DNA of 64,000 bases. It comes from Chryseobacterium sp. LJ668 (GTDB lineage Bacteria > Bacteroidota > Bacteroidia > Flavobacteriales > Weeksellaceae). Location: contig NZ_CP080443.1 in the NCBI RefSeq assembly GCF_019613955.1, positions 2,279,001-2,343,000 on the forward strand. The letters run 5' to 3'. Every line of letters begins with the position of its first letter. Position 1 is the stretch's first letter. Shown here in pieces: positions 45,285 through 54,915 of the stretch. The notes under the pieces are model-generated. The model was given only the letters and a program-made list of their open reading frames with translations. It did not search any database and had not been told where the DNA came from. The translations under genes were made by a program, and so were the position numbers.

Positions 45285-45722
45285 ATGAAGCAAATTTACA
45301 AATCAAAAAGTTTACTTAAACTTTCATTTTTATTCGCAGTATTATTTTCAGTTGTATCTGTAATGAATTCTTGTAAGGATGACGATGACGAAGACGAGTT
45401 TATAGATCACCTGGTGCAGTTCGAAGTAAAAGCAGTGAAGGGTACAGGACCGGGAACCCCTGCTATAAAAACTATTGTAACACAGGTAGGAACAAGCCAG
45501 AACACAATTTTTGATCCTGCGGGAGTCACTTGGTCAAGTGGTGAGTTTTTTGTGAATTCTAGCCAGTCTCAGCTAAATTTAGACGCCAATGCAGTTTTAC
45601 CAAATGCAGATTCTCAATTAATTGTTACACTTTACATTGACGGAGAAGTTGCTAAATCTGATACCGCTACAGGATCAGGAACTCAGGATGCATCAATTGA
45701 CCACAGCTTTTTAGAGTTATAA
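45285..45722 (+). CDS. small hypothetical lipoprotein
   Basis: A 145-residue lipoprotein (VVSVMNSCKDDDDEDE, lipid Cys at 30, acidic residues after it, which favour export to the surface in Bacteroidota). The mature part is a small beta-sandwich-like domain (FEVKAVKGTGPGTPAIKTI; LIVTLYIDGEVAKS). No family recognised. It has its own promoter and a terminator and stands alone between the esterase and tyrS. The stretch before it is AT-rich and carries nothing else. Confidence 0.75.
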   Translation: MKQIYKSKSLLKLSFLFAVLFSVVSVMNSCKDDDDEDEFIDHLVQFEVKAVKGTGPGTPAIKTIVTQVGTSQNTIFDPAGVTWSSGEFFVNSSQSQLNLDANAVLPNADSQLIVTLYIDGEVAKSDTATGSGTQDASIDHSFLEL

Positions 45723-45740
45723 TCAACTACATAAATAAGA

Positions 45741-45770
45741 AAAACCGCCTATTGGCGGTTTTTTTGTTTT
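45741..45770. terminator. bidirectional terminator
   Basis: AAAACCGCC / GGCGGTTTT stem, TATT loop, T run. It also fits the convergent tyrS gene. Confidence 0.9.
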
Positions 45771-45785
45771 GTATATGGTTGAAGG

Positions 45786-47081
45786 TTAAATTACTTTCAT
45801 GATAAAATAATTTCGTTTACCTTTTTGAAGAACTAAGAATTTACCATTAATTAAATCGCTTTCATTAGCGGTATAGACATCATTTACTTTTTCTTTGTTT
45901 ACAGAGATTGCGTTTCCTTTCAATTCTCTTGTTGCTTCACTTTTGGATTTTAGAAATCCCGATTTTTCAGAAAGTAAATCAACAATATTTACTCCTAAAA
46001 TATCAGATTTAGCAATTTCTTTTTGGGGAACACCGTCAAAAACATCGAGAAATGTTTGTTCATCTAAATTAACCAAATCTTCAGAAGTTGATTTTCCAAA
46101 AAGTATTTCAGATGCTTTTACTGCTCTTTCGTATTCTTCTCTTCCATGAACCCAAACCGTAATCTCTTCAGCTAATTTTTTCTGAAGTTTCCATTCATGT
46201 TCAGCTGTTTTATGTTCAGCAATTAAATTTTCAATTTCTTCTTTGCTTAAAAAGGTATAGAATTTAATAAATCTTTCCGCATCAACATCCTTTGCATTTC
46301 GCCAAAATTGGTAGAATTTATAAGGCGAGGTTTTCTTTTTATCCAGCCAATAATTTTCACCGCTTTCAGATTTGCCAAACTTTGAACCGTCTGCTTTTGT
46401 AATCAAAGGAACCGTCAAAGCAAAAGCTTCTCCCTGTGCTTTTCTACGGATCAATTCGGTTCCTGTAGTAATATTTCCCCACTGATCAGAACCTCCCATC
46501 TGAAGTTTTACACCATTGTTTTGGTATAGATGTAAAAAATCATACCCTTGAATTAATTGGTAAGTAAACTCGGTAAAACTCATTCCGTCAATGCCCGCTT
46601 CTCCGGAAAGTCTTTTCTTTACAGAATCTTTCGCCATCATATAGTTGACCGTGATGTTTTTCCCTACATTTTTGGCAAAATCAAGGAATGAAATTTTCTT
46701 CATCCAATCGTAATTATTTACCAATTCTGCTTTGTTGGCTTCATTTCCTTCAAAATTTAAAAATCTTGAAAGTTGATTTTGCAGACAATCAACATAATGT
46801 AAAAGCGTTTCTTCGTCAAGAAGATTTCTCTCGGCAGACTTTCCTGAAGGATCACCAATCATTCCTGTTGCTCCTCCCACCAAAGCAATCGGCTTATGAC
46901 CGTGCTGCTGAAAGTGAGCCAGAATTTTGATCTGAATAAGACTTCCTATATGTAAAGAATCTGCGGTAGGATCGAACCCGATATAGGCAGTGGTCATCTC
47001 CTTATTCAGTTGCTCATCAGTTCCTGGCATCATGTCAGAAAAAAGACCCCGCCATTTCAGTTCTTCAATAAAAGAATTCAT
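45786..47081 (-). CDS. tyrS: tyrosyl-tRNA synthetase
   Basis: A 431-residue class I synthetase that charges tRNA-Tyr. The HIGH-like motif is [12 protein letters not shown] (near 36-47). The KMSKS-like motif is [11 protein letters not shown] (near 231). An S4 RNA-binding domain closes the protein. A minus-strand TATCTTTG (47107-47114) lies 26 bases upstream of the start. It is a housekeeping gene, complete and monocistronic. Confidence 0.97.
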   Translation of the reverse strand: MNSFIEELKWRGLFSDMMPGTDEQLNKEMTTAYIGFDPTADSLHIGSLIQIKILAHFQQHGHKPIALVGGATGMIGDPSGKSAERNLLDEETLLHYVDCLQNQLSRFLNFEGNEANKAELVNNYDWMKKISFLDFAKNVGKNITVNYMMAKDSVKKRLSGEAGIDGMSFTEFTYQLIQGYDFLHLYQNNGVKLQMGGSDQWGNITTGTELIRRKAQGEAFALTVPLITKADGSKFGKSESGENYWLDKKKTSPYKFYQFWRNAKDVDAERFIKFYTFLSKEEIENLIAEHKTAEHEWKLQKKLAEEITVWVHGREEYERAVKASEILFGKSTSEDLVNLDEQTFLDVFDGVPQKEIAKSDILGVNIVDLLSEKSGFLKSKSEATRELKGNAISVNKEKVNDVYTANESDLINGKFLVLQKGKRNYFIMKVI

Positions 47082-47106
47082 TATTTTTTGTTTAAAATTT
47101 AATGTG

Positions 47107-47114
47107 CAAAGATA
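47107..47114 (-). promoter_or_regulatory. -7 box TATCTTTG of tyrS
   Basis: Minus-strand match to TAnnTTTG, 26 bases before the tyrS start. A TTTC about 17 bases farther upstream may be the -33. Confidence 0.65.
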
Positions 47115-47218
47115 AGTAAAATATGGAATGCGAAATAAACACTCTGTCCTGGAGCTGCATTCAAATCTTTATAACCAATTTCTTTAAAATTTTTCATTCT
47201 TTAATCTTTAAATTTTAA

Positions 47219-47226
47219 TAAATTTG
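47219..47226 (+). promoter_or_regulatory. -7 box TAAATTTG next to the sigma factor start
   Basis: TAnnTTTG match only 6 bases before the ATG at 47233. If this is the promoter, the message has almost no leader. Confidence 0.5.
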
Positions 47227-47232
47227 TTAGTA

Positions 47233-47793
47233 ATGAAAGACGAACAATTATTTTCCCTCATTCAAAATGCAAAGGAAAAAGACCAGAAAGCACAGACAAA
47301 ACTCATCAATATTTTTTGGGTAGATGTTTTTTCTTTTGTGATGAAAAAAGTGCAGGACGAAAATGATGCAGATGAAATTACCGTTAATGTTTTTTCAAAA
47401 GTTTTGTCGAAGCTGGATATGTACGATCCTCATTTTCAGTTCAAAACGTGGGTTTTGACGATTGCCCAAAATACAATGATCGATTTTTGGCGAAGAAAAA
47501 GCCGTGAAAATCAGGATCCTACAGAAAATTTGGAAGAAGTTAAAAATCATTATGCCAAATCGCCTGAAGAACTGATGATTTCTGCCGAAGAGCAAAAGAA
47601 GATCATCAAAACAATCGAATCTTTGGATGCCAATTACCAGGATATTATTAAACTTAGATTTTTTGAAGAAAAAAGCATCAAAGAAATTGCTGAAGAATTG
47701 GGAATTTCGGTTGCCAATACCAAAGTAAGGGTGATGCGTGCTAAAAAGGTTCTGGCAGAACTCCTGAAAAATAATGATTTTAACGATCAATAA
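47233..47793 (+). CDS. ECF-type RNA polymerase sigma factor
   Basis: A 186-residue sigma-70 family factor with region 2 (FSKVLSKLDMYDP, FKTWVLTIAQNTMIDFWRRK) and region 4 (YQDIIKLRFFEEKSIKEIAE, GISVANTKVRVMRAKK). It directs RNA polymerase to its own promoter set. No anti-sigma or sensor gene is adjacent, which is unusual for ECF factors. The ATG at 47233 is used; a promoter box ends 6 bases upstream. It is convergent with a hypothetical gene. Confidence 0.93.
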   Translation: MKDEQLFSLIQNAKEKDQKAQTKLINIFWVDVFSFVMKKVQDENDADEITVNVFSKVLSKLDMYDPHFQFKTWVLTIAQNTMIDFWRRKSRENQDPTENLEEVKNHYAKSPEELMISAEEQKKIIKTIESLDANYQDIIKLRFFEEKSIKEIAEELGISVANTKVRVMRAKKVLAELLKNNDFNDQ

Positions 47794-47808
47794 TCACTAA
47801 TACAAATC

Positions 47809-48447
47809 TTATAGATAAACTTTTTCTTTCGTTTTTGGCAATATAATTTCTCTCTGTTTTTCCCGGTTTCTGTTTTGAAGATTGATTTTCATTCCTTTTT
47901 TAATAAATATTTCTTTCACAGACTTTCCGTTATCAGGATTATCTGTGCTTTCAACCTCTTTTTCATAGATAATCTGCCCTGTCGAAAGATTAAAATCAAC
48001 ATCAACCCAATAATCTCCGGGTCTTCCGTAAGTGGATGAACAGCCAATCAGCTCAAAATGGCCATTCTGAAATCGGTATTTATCGGTAATGCCCCATTTC
48101 CAGCTGCTTCCGCCCGATTGTGAAATAATTAAAATACCTTTTTCGACTGTAGTTTCACCATAAGGATCACCCATCATTCCGCCGTCCTGACTTTTTAAAA
48201 TTGCATTTCTTGATTTTTCTAAGACGGTCCATTTTCCGTTTACATTTTTCAGAATCTGAATTTCACGGATGTTTCCGAAATCAGTTGTATCTTTTGTATT
48301 GTAAACAATTACTTTCTCCAGGATTTTATCACCGTCCAAATCTCCATCTACCGATTCAATAATTTCTGAACCTGCCGGTTGAAACTCTTTCTGAGCAAAA
48401 TAAATACTGCTAAAAATAACCGCTAAAAAACAAAGTGTATTTTTCAT
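47809..48447 (-). CDS. hypothetical exported protein
   Basis: A 212-residue protein with a signal peptide (MKNTLCFLAVIFSSIYFAQ). The mature part has VDGDLDGDKILEKVIVYN, resembling an FG-GAP/calcium-type loop, and a conserved-looking SQSGGSSWKWGITDKYRFQN. Related proteins occur across Flavobacteria but I cannot name a family. It is convergent with the sigma factor and divergent from lipA. Confidence 0.75.
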   Translation of the reverse strand: MKNTLCFLAVIFSSIYFAQKEFQPAGSEIIESVDGDLDGDKILEKVIVYNTKDTTDFGNIREIQILKNVNGKWTVLEKSRNAILKSQDGGMMGDPYGETTVEKGILIISQSGGSSWKWGITDKYRFQNGHFELIGCSSTYGRPGDYWVDVDFNLSTGQIIYEKEVESTDNPDNGKSVKEIFIKKGMKINLQNRNREKQREIILPKTKEKVYL

Positions 48448-48505
48448 ACATAGATTTTAAGATTTAAATATAAAGAATATCTGTTTCATCAATGCACCTG
48501 TTCGA

Positions 48506-48534
48506 TTGTTTCGATAAAAAATTCCTTAACTTTG
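48506..48534 (+). promoter_or_regulatory. promoter of lipA (TTG-N18-TAACTTTG)
   Basis: -33 TTG 48506-48508 and -7 TAACTTTG 48527-48534. The ATG follows 19 bases later. Confidence 0.7.
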
Positions 48535-48553
48535 GAGTCAATTTTAGAAATAA

Positions 48554-49420
48554 ATGGAGAATTTAGTTCAGGAAACTACCGTTCAAAAACCAAAATGGAT
48601 TCGTGTAAAACTTCCTACAGGAAAAAATTACAGAGAACTCCGTACTTTGGTGGATAAATATAAATTAAATACAATCTGTCAAAGCGGAAGCTGCCCAAAT
48701 ATGGGAGAATGTTGGGGGGAAGGCACAGCAACATTCATGATTCTAGGAAACATTTGTACCAGAAGCTGCGGTTTTTGTGGCGTAAAGACAGGTAAGCCAA
48801 TGGATGTAAACTGGGACGAGCCCGAAAAAGTAGCCCGATCAATTAAATTAATGAAAATCAAACATGCAGTTTTAACTTCAGTTGACCGTGATGATTTGAA
48901 AGATATGGGTTCAATTCTTTGGGGAGAAACCGTGAATGCAGTAAGAAGAATTTCTCCCGGAACAACAATGGAAACATTAATTCCTGATTTTCAGGGATTG
49001 ACAAAACATCTGGATAGAATGATTGATGTTGCTCCGGAAGTAATTTCTCACAACATGGAAACCGTAAAACGACTGACCAGAGAAGTAAGAATTCAGGCAA
49101 AATATGAGAGAAGCCTTGAAGTTTTAAGATATTTAAAAGAAGCCGGGCAAAGAAGAACGAAAACTGGTTTGATGTTGGGCTTAGGTGAAAATAAGGACGA
49201 AGTTTTTCAAACCATTGAAGATATCCGTAATGCGAATGTAGATATTATTACAATGGGACAATATCTGCAGCCAACTAAAAAACATTTGCCTGTGAAAAAA
49301 TTCATTACCCCGGAAGAATTTGATGAATTTGGAGATTTTGCAAGAAATCTGGGATTCAGACACGTTGAAAGTTCGCCTCTGGTAAGAAGTTCTTATCACG
49401 CGGAAAAACATATTCATTAA
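48554..49420 (+). CDS. lipA: lipoyl synthase
   Basis: A 288-residue radical-SAM enzyme that inserts two sulfurs into octanoyl groups on lipoyl domains. The auxiliary cluster cysteines are Cys42, Cys47 and Cys53. The SAM cluster is CTRSCGFC (68-75). The conserved C-terminal serine motif is RSSYHA. It is complete. Its partner lipB is not nearby. A strong promoter and terminator make it a single-gene unit. Confidence 0.97.
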   Translation: MENLVQETTVQKPKWIRVKLPTGKNYRELRTLVDKYKLNTICQSGSCPNMGECWGEGTATFMILGNICTRSCGFCGVKTGKPMDVNWDEPEKVARSIKLMKIKHAVLTSVDRDDLKDMGSILWGETVNAVRRISPGTTMETLIPDFQGLTKHLDRMIDVAPEVISHNMETVKRLTREVRIQAKYERSLEVLRYLKEAGQRRTKTGLMLGLGENKDEVFQTIEDIRNANVDIITMGQYLQPTKKHLPVKKFITPEEFDEFGDFARNLGFRHVESSPLVRSSYHAEKHIH

Positions 49421-49432
49421 AAAAATATATAC

Positions 49433-49460
49433 ATCGCTCCAGTTTTGGAGCGATTTTTTA
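49433..49460 (+). terminator. terminator of lipA
   Basis: ATCGCTCCA / TGGAGCGAT stem, short GTTT loop, then TTTTTT, 12 bases after the stop. Confidence 0.9.
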
Positions 49461-49464
49461 TAGC

Positions 49465-49495
49465 CATTGCGAGGAGCGGAGCAACCAAGCAATCT
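49465..49495. repeat. REP-like intergenic element
   Basis: 31-base element CATTGCGAGGAGCGGAGCAA...AAGCAATCT, differing at only three positions from 61682-61712. It lies downstream of the lipA terminator. Confidence 0.7.
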
Positions 49496-49608
49496 TATAA
49501 CGGTAAATCTGTTTTTTTAAAAGTAAAATTAGAATCCAAAACCGCCGTGGCAAAAATTTCAAAGAAGTTTGCCACACCTCCAAAAGAGGGCAATTTTTAA
49601 TGCCCAAA

Positions 49609-50463
49609 TTACTCTTTAACTTTATTCAAATGCTTTTTCTTAAAAGCTGTGGGTGTTTCACCAATGTAATTTTTAAATAATTTATTGAAGTAAGAGAGAC
49701 TTTCAAAACCGACCAGAAAAGAAACTTCAGTGATACACAAATTCTGTAGAAGCAACATTTTTGCCTGATTGAGCCTGTAATTGTTTACAAAATCGGTAAA
49801 TGTCATGTTCGTCTGCTTTTTAAAATATCTGCAAAAAGCAGGTGTACTAAGGCTCACCATCTCTGCAATGGTATTAACATTTGGGTTTTTATCGTAATTT
49901 TCGTTAATATAATCATATATGGTTCCCATTCTGATTTTATCATTTAAAAACCATTTTACCCGCGTATCTTCTTTGTTTAATTCTATGACTTCGGTTGATT
50001 GGGAAAGGATTTGCAGAACTTCCATTAAGGCCATAAGCGACTCAAAAGAATTCATTTCTTTGATTAAATGCAGCTTTTCGGCAACGATTTTTTTTGTCTC
50101 TCCATAAAATGATAAACCAAGGTAAGAGCGCTCTAATAGTTTTTTAATATCATCAAACTCTGGAACAGGCAGAATAATTTGCTCCGGAAAATTTTCTTTA
50201 AATTGTAGAACCAGCTGTTTATACTCAGTTTTAATTCCGTAATCAAAATTAAGATGCGGAACATTGGAGCCTACTAAAAGAAGATCACTTTCCATAAAAC
50301 CGGAAATATTTTTACCAACATGACGGATTCCGTTTAATGCTTCTACGTAAACCAATTCGATCTCGGGATGATAATGCCAGAAAAAGCGGTGCTTCATTGA
50401 GGGTTCAAATATTTTAAAAGATTTGCCTTTTTCGAAGTTAATAATCTCTTTCTGGATTTTCAT
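49609..50463 (-). CDS. AraC family transcriptional regulator (cupin type)
   Basis: A 284-residue regulator with an N-terminal cupin (FFWHYHPEIELVYVE, metal-like His near 29-31) and a C-terminal AraC DNA-binding domain (NTIAEMVSLSTPAFCRYFKK; SFLVGFESLSYFNKLFKN). This type often senses sugars or aromatic ligands. It is divergent from an MFS exporter, its likely target; the shared 128-base region carries a minus-strand TAAATTTG (50492-50499) but no clear repeats. Confidence 0.92.
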   Translation of the reverse strand: MKIQKEIINFEKGKSFKIFEPSMKHRFFWHYHPEIELVYVEALNGIRHVGKNISGFMESDLLLVGSNVPHLNFDYGIKTEYKQLVLQFKENFPEQIILPVPEFDDIKKLLERSYLGLSFYGETKKIVAEKLHLIKEMNSFESLMALMEVLQILSQSTEVIELNKEDTRVKWFLNDKIRMGTIYDYINENYDKNPNVNTIAEMVSLSTPAFCRYFKKQTNMTFTDFVNNYRLNQAKMLLLQNLCITEVSFLVGFESLSYFNKLFKNYIGETPTAFKKKHLNKVKE

Positions 50464-50591
50464 TAGGTTCTGTTTTGATTAATTATTAATACAAATTTAT
50501 TTAAAATAGTCAATATAGAGCAATAATCAATCATCTCAGAACAAATAAAAACAATAATTTCTCTCCAATTTTGCACTGAAATAGAGAAAAA

Positions 50592-51788
50592 ATGTTTGAT
50601 AAACGAATTTTGCCTTTGGCAATAGGTGGTTTGGCTATCGGAACTACAGAATTTACGATTATGGGATTACTTCCCGACATGGCAAAAACTTTACAGATTA
50701 CCATTCCACAAGCTGGTCATCTGATTGCGGCTTATGCTTTGGGAGTTGTCATCGGAGCACCGATTTTAATTGGATATTCTGTAAAGTTTCCGCCTAAAAA
50801 AGTATTGACGGTGCTCATGATAATTTTTACAGTTTTTAATGCACTTTCTGCGATTGCACCAGATTATAATTCAATGCTGATCATTAGATTCATGTCGGGT
50901 TTACCACATGGAGCATTTTTCGGGGTTGGAACTGTAGTCGCATCAAGAATAGCAGGAAAAGGGAAGGAGGCGTTATATATTTCTTTGATGTTTACCGGAT
51001 TGACGGTCGCAAATCTTGCAATGGTTCCTCTAGTTACCTATATCGGGCATGCATTTCATTGGCGTTGGTATTTTGCCATTGTCGGTGTGATAGGAATTGC
51101 AACTTTATTGGCTTTAAAGCTATGGCTTCCTGCAATGGAAAAAAAGGAAGACACCCATTTTTTGGAAGAACTAAAATTTCTGAAAGGCAGACAGGCCTGG
51201 CTTGTTTTAATGATTACGGCGATAGGATTTGGGGGATTGTTTACATGGTTTAGTTATATTACACCACTGATGACTATTGTTTCAGGGATTGAAAGCAGCT
51301 TTATGGCATACGTTATGATTCTTGCGGGTGGCGGAATGGTTTTAGGAAACTTAGCCGGAGGTTTTTTGTCGGATAAATTGGGTCCGGAAAAAACGTGCAG
51401 TGTATTACTGTTCTTAATGATGTTATCTTTGACGGGAGTGTTTTTTCTTTCAGAATATCAGAGTATCTCTTTGGTTCTGACATTTATATGTGGAGCATTA
51501 TCAATGTCGGTAGCCTCGCCGATCAATATTATGATGATGAAAGCTGCCCCAAAAAGTGAGATGATGGCTGCAGCTTTTATGCAGGCTGCGTTTAACATTG
51601 CCAATGCAATGGGAGCTTTCCTGGGAGGAATTCCTTTAGAACGTGGCTTGCCCTTTAATTATCCTTCGCTCGTAGGTGTCGGAATGACCATTATAGGATT
51701 GTCTATCAGCATTGTTTATTTTTATATGTACCGGTCACCACGTGTAGAAAAAGAAAAAATTGCGGGAGAATGCATTACCTGTGACTAA
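50592..51788 (+). CDS. MFS transporter (AraJ/sugar-efflux type)
   Basis: A 398-residue major facilitator with about 12 transmembrane segments and no long soluble domain. It opens with LAIGGLAIGTTEFTIMGLLP, as in AraJ-like sugar-efflux and drug-efflux carriers, and keeps motif-A-like GFLSDKLGPEK. The substrate cannot be told. It is divergent from an AraC regulator. A CAATTTTG (50566-50573), one base off the consensus, is the best -7 candidate. The symmetric hairpin at 51791 ends it. Confidence 0.9.
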   Translation: MFDKRILPLAIGGLAIGTTEFTIMGLLPDMAKTLQITIPQAGHLIAAYALGVVIGAPILIGYSVKFPPKKVLTVLMIIFTVFNALSAIAPDYNSMLIIRFMSGLPHGAFFGVGTVVASRIAGKGKEALYISLMFTGLTVANLAMVPLVTYIGHAFHWRWYFAIVGVIGIATLLALKLWLPAMEKKEDTHFLEELKFLKGRQAWLVLMITAIGFGGLFTWFSYITPLMTIVSGIESSFMAYVMILAGGGMVLGNLAGGFLSDKLGPEKTCSVLLFLMMLSLTGVFFLSEYQSISLVLTFICGALSMSVASPINIMMMKAAPKSEMMAAAFMQAAFNIANAMGAFLGGIPLERGLPFNYPSLVGVGMTIIGLSISIVYFYMYRSPRVEKEKIAGECITCD

Positions 51789-51790
51789 TA

Positions 51791-51819
51791 AAAAAGAGAA
51801 GCAATTGCTTCTCTTTTTT
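51791..51819. terminator. bidirectional terminator (perfect palindrome)
   Basis: AAAAAGAGAAGCAATTGCTTCTCTTTTT: fully symmetric stem, with a T run on both strands, between two convergent genes. Confidence 0.92.
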
Positions 51820-52200
51820 CTAATCTTCGACTTCGTTACCGTTTTGACACCAATATAAAGCGTTGTAAAGATTTTCTTTCGGAAAAGATTTAAATTCTCC
51901 CGGCATTACCACACTGAAAATATCTGTGAACTTCTGCACACCTTCTTTATCAGTTACGATGGCTGCGCGGTTCCATTTTGTAATATTCTTTATTCCTAAA
52001 AATGCATCCTGAAGCCAAGCGCCCATGCTGAAGTTACTAAGATCTGTATCCAGATAAAGCAAATAATTTAATTCATTATACTGCTCTACTTTCTTTTTTA
52101 CATGTGGAATCACAAGATTTTCAAAATCTTCTTGGGTAACATCGCCTGTAGCATTAAAAGCTGCTACGTTTTCCGGAGCATCATTGATAATTGATATCAT
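51820..52200 (-). CDS. STAS/SEC14-like (SpoIIAA-fold) protein
   Basis: A 126-residue cytoplasmic protein of the SpoIIAA-like/STAS-SEC14 group: MISIINDAPENVAAFNATGDVTQEDFE, LLYLDTDLSNFSMGAW, WNRAAIVTDKEGVQKF. These folds may bind small ligands or lipids, but their role is unknown. The length is typical. It is convergent with the MFS gene and divergent from the flavoprotein. Confidence 0.82.
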   Translation of the reverse strand: MISIINDAPENVAAFNATGDVTQEDFENLVIPHVKKKVEQYNELNYLLYLDTDLSNFSMGAWLQDAFLGIKNITKWNRAAIVTDKEGVQKFTDIFSVVMPGEFKSFPKENLYNALYWCQNGNEVED

Positions 52201-52311
52201 AATTTATATATTAATGGTTTGGTGGTTTTACTTTATCAATAATTAAACCATAAATGTAGAAATAGAGGGTGCAAAGGCGCAATTCTTGATTATGTTTTTG
52301 AAAAATAATCT

Positions 52312-53517
52312 ATGGACCTGAAATCTAACGAACCTTTCTGGCTTTTGAAAAATGGTCTTATTTATTCCTATCCTTCCCTGAAATCTGATAAAGAATGTGA
52401 CGTTCTTATTATCGGAGGCGGAATTACAGGAAGTCTCATAGCCCATCAAATGATAAAAGACGGATACCAAACAATTTTGGTTGATAAACGCGAAATCTGC
52501 AACGGAAGCACATCTGCAACAACTTCAATGCTGCAATATGAAATTGATACACCGCTTTACAAATTGAAAGAAATGATTGGTGAAGAAGGCGCATTAGAAA
52601 GTTATAAAGCATGTTCAAAAGCAATTGACGATATTGAAAAATTAGTAAAAGAAATAAAATCCAGATCAGGTTTCAAAAGAAAACAATCTTTGTATTTTGC
52701 TACGAAAAAGAAAGATTCACTTTGGCTGGAGAAAGAATATGAAGCAAGGAAAAAAGCAGGGTTCGAAGTGTCATGGCTAGGTACGGAAGATATTGAAGAA
52801 AGATTCGGGTTTCAAAACACATATGGAGCGATCTTATCCAAACAGGGCGCAAGTATTGATGCCTTCAAATTTGCACACGAAATATTAAAATTTAACGAAA
52901 AAAAAGGATTGCTGATTTATGATAAAACAGAAGTGAAATCTGTAAAATATCTGAGAGATCATAATCTTGCATTAACTACCGACGGCTTCAGTATCAAAGC
53001 AAAAAAAATTATATACTGCATCGGTTACGAAAGCAAAAATATGATTAAAGATGATTTTGTACATCTTAAATGCACTTTTGCTATAATTTCTGAGGTGGAT
53101 AGAAGTAGATTTAAAAACCTGGAGCATACTTTATTCTGGAATACCGATCAGCCATACACCTATATGCGTTCCACCGATGACGAGAGACTTTTAATTGGAG
53201 GTGGTGACGAAGATTTTTCTAATGCTCAAAAACGTGACCTGCTTTTGGATAAAAAAGAAAAAAGCATTCTCAAATTCATGAAAAGAATAAACCCGGATTA
53301 TCAATTTTATCCTGATTTTGTCTGGGCGGGAACATTTGGCGAAACAAAAGACGGGCTCCCGTATATCGGTACGCACGATCATTTTAAAAACTCCTATTTC
53401 GTTTTAGGTTTTGGAGGAAACGGAATCACCTTTTCTGTGACCGGAATGGAAATGGCTTCCGCTTTTATGAAAAATATAAAACATCCACTTGCTGAATATT
53501 TTAAATTTGGCAGATAA
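52312..53517 (+). CDS. FAD-dependent oxidoreductase (DAO family)
   Basis: A 401-residue flavoprotein of the D-amino-acid oxidase-like group. The FAD motif is DVLIIGGGITGSLIAHQM (near 28-45), followed by the substrate-facing GSTSATTSMLQYE. The C-terminal region has TKDGLPYIGTHDHF and LGFGGNGITFSVTGM. The substrate is unknown; relatives oxidise amines or amino acids. It is a lone gene with a strong hairpin after it. Confidence 0.88.
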   Translation: MDLKSNEPFWLLKNGLIYSYPSLKSDKECDVLIIGGGITGSLIAHQMIKDGYQTILVDKREICNGSTSATTSMLQYEIDTPLYKLKEMIGEEGALESYKACSKAIDDIEKLVKEIKSRSGFKRKQSLYFATKKKDSLWLEKEYEARKKAGFEVSWLGTEDIEERFGFQNTYGAILSKQGASIDAFKFAHEILKFNEKKGLLIYDKTEVKSVKYLRDHNLALTTDGFSIKAKKIIYCIGYESKNMIKDDFVHLKCTFAIISEVDRSRFKNLEHTLFWNTDQPYTYMRSTDDERLLIGGGDEDFSNAQKRDLLLDKKEKSILKFMKRINPDYQFYPDFVWAGTFGETKDGLPYIGTHDHFKNSYFVLGFGGNGITFSVTGMEMASAFMKNIKHPLAEYFKFGR

Positions 53518-53556
53518 TTACTTTTACATTCATGAAATTTTAAGTGTTCTGGAAAA

Positions 53557-53591
53557 AGTTTCGGGGTTCGGCGAAGCCGAACCCCGAAACT
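53557..53591. terminator. 16-bp perfect hairpin between convergent genes
   Basis: AGTTTCGGGGTTCGGC / GCCGAACCCCGAAACT with a 3-base loop. A T5 tract follows on the minus strand, so it ends the VWA operon; it should also affect the plus-strand flavoprotein gene. Confidence 0.85.
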
Positions 53592-53658
53592 GGAAACAAC
53601 ACTAATACTAATTTTTCTAAGCTAAAAATATCATTTTCAAATTTTGTCAATTCCGGCT

Positions 53659-54852
53659 TTAAAAACTATATCCATTTTTTTTCGCCAGTTCAATAATAGA
53701 TTTCTCAATTGCCTTTCCTAAATCATCACTATCAGAACTTCCTCGTTTTTTCATTTCAGAATCAATAAAAGTCTGTCTCTGCTTTGCAAGAATTTCAATT
53801 TCTCTCTGAATTTTATCCCGGTCTGCAGACTTTTGGGCAACAATTTTATTGATTTCATCTTTGCTTTTTCCTTTTAGTTCAGAAGGCAATTCCTCTTCTT
53901 TTATGGTAGAAATATAGGCCTTGTCTTTTTCTACTTTATCTACCAGATCCCAATGGTCGTTCTTGTAGGCATTTTTCTTAGATTTGCTTACTGCACGCTC
54001 TACAGCGTTTGATGCGGACTGCATTTCGGCATTAGAATCTTGGGTGATTTGCTTGCTTTTGTATTCTGCACCCTTATATCCGAAAGTGATGTACGTGTCA
54101 TTGAGTTTAGAATTGTATTGCGAAATTTTTATATCATAAGGCGTTTCAATATAAATCACTTTCTGATCACTATCGATATTGAAAAATTTTCCGTCTCCAA
54201 GACTGGCTCCATTTTGCCAAAAGGTTTGAATTCCTTCATTACGGTTTCCACAGAAAATGGTATTGGTATAAATGTTTTTACTCTTCGCTTTAGCAATTGC
54301 CTCTTTATAATTGATCTTTCCTTGGTCAAAAGGTTCGTTTCCTGCAATATAAATCAGCTTCATGCTTTTTTCATTTCCGTCCCAGTTCAGATTCATAGAA
54401 GCATCACGAATTACGGCGCCGCAGTATTCACTTCCACCATTTGTTCTGAGAGCAAATAGCTTTTCTGAAACCATATCCAAATCTTGGGTAAGAGGAGTCA
54501 CTTGCCGGATATAGTTTTCATCTTTCAGACCGTCATTTCCGTATTCATATAAAGCAATTTCAACTTGCGGAGCTTGTCCGTTATATTTCAATGTGGTCAA
54601 TGTATTGACGATATTCCATAATCTTGATTTTGCCTGATCAATAAGGCCATCCATACTGTTTGACGTATCCAAAAGCAATGCAACCTGAATTTTATTTTCT
54701 TTGGAAACGATCATGGGTGATTGCGGAGAAATATGACTTTCAACACTTTTTCTATCAGCAGCTTTAGTGCTGCAACGGATGTCGGAAATTTTTCCTGCGC
54801 TTAAAAAAGCAGTTACGCTTGTTGCTAAAGCTAAAATTTTTAATGTGTTCAT
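53659..54852 (-). CDS. VWA domain-containing exported protein
   Basis: A 397-residue protein with a signal peptide (TAFLSAGK, to about 20). The von Willebrand A domain carries the metal-binding site LLLDTSNSMDGL (Asp62, Ser64, Ser66), and the C-terminal third is a coiled-coil-like region rich in Lys and Glu. Such exported VWA proteins are usually adhesion or complex-assembly factors. It is the second gene of an operon with the MuiA-like gene and would be controlled by the same upstream repeats. The biological role is not established. Confidence 0.9.
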   Translation of the reverse strand: MNTLKILALATSVTAFLSAGKISDIRCSTKAADRKSVESHISPQSPMIVSKENKIQVALLLDTSNSMDGLIDQAKSRLWNIVNTLTTLKYNGQAPQVEIALYEYGNDGLKDENYIRQVTPLTQDLDMVSEKLFALRTNGGSEYCGAVIRDASMNLNWDGNEKSMKLIYIAGNEPFDQGKINYKEAIAKAKSKNIYTNTIFCGNRNEGIQTFWQNGASLGDGKFFNIDSDQKVIYIETPYDIKISQYNSKLNDTYITFGYKGAEYKSKQITQDSNAEMQSASNAVERAVSKSKKNAYKNDHWDLVDKVEKDKAYISTIKEEELPSELKGKSKDEINKIVAQKSADRDKIQREIEILAKQRQTFIDSEMKKRGSSDSDDLGKAIEKSIIELAKKNGYSF

Positions 54853-54890
54853 AGCGTATGTTTTTAATTAATTTAAATTATATTTAATTT

Positions 54891-54915
54891 CTCTAAAACT
54901 CTAAAACTCTAAAAC
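54891..54915. repeat. tandem 8-mer (CTCTAAAA x3)
   Basis: Three perfect copies of CTCTAAAA in the 63-base gap between the MuiA-like and VWA genes. Confidence 0.6.
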
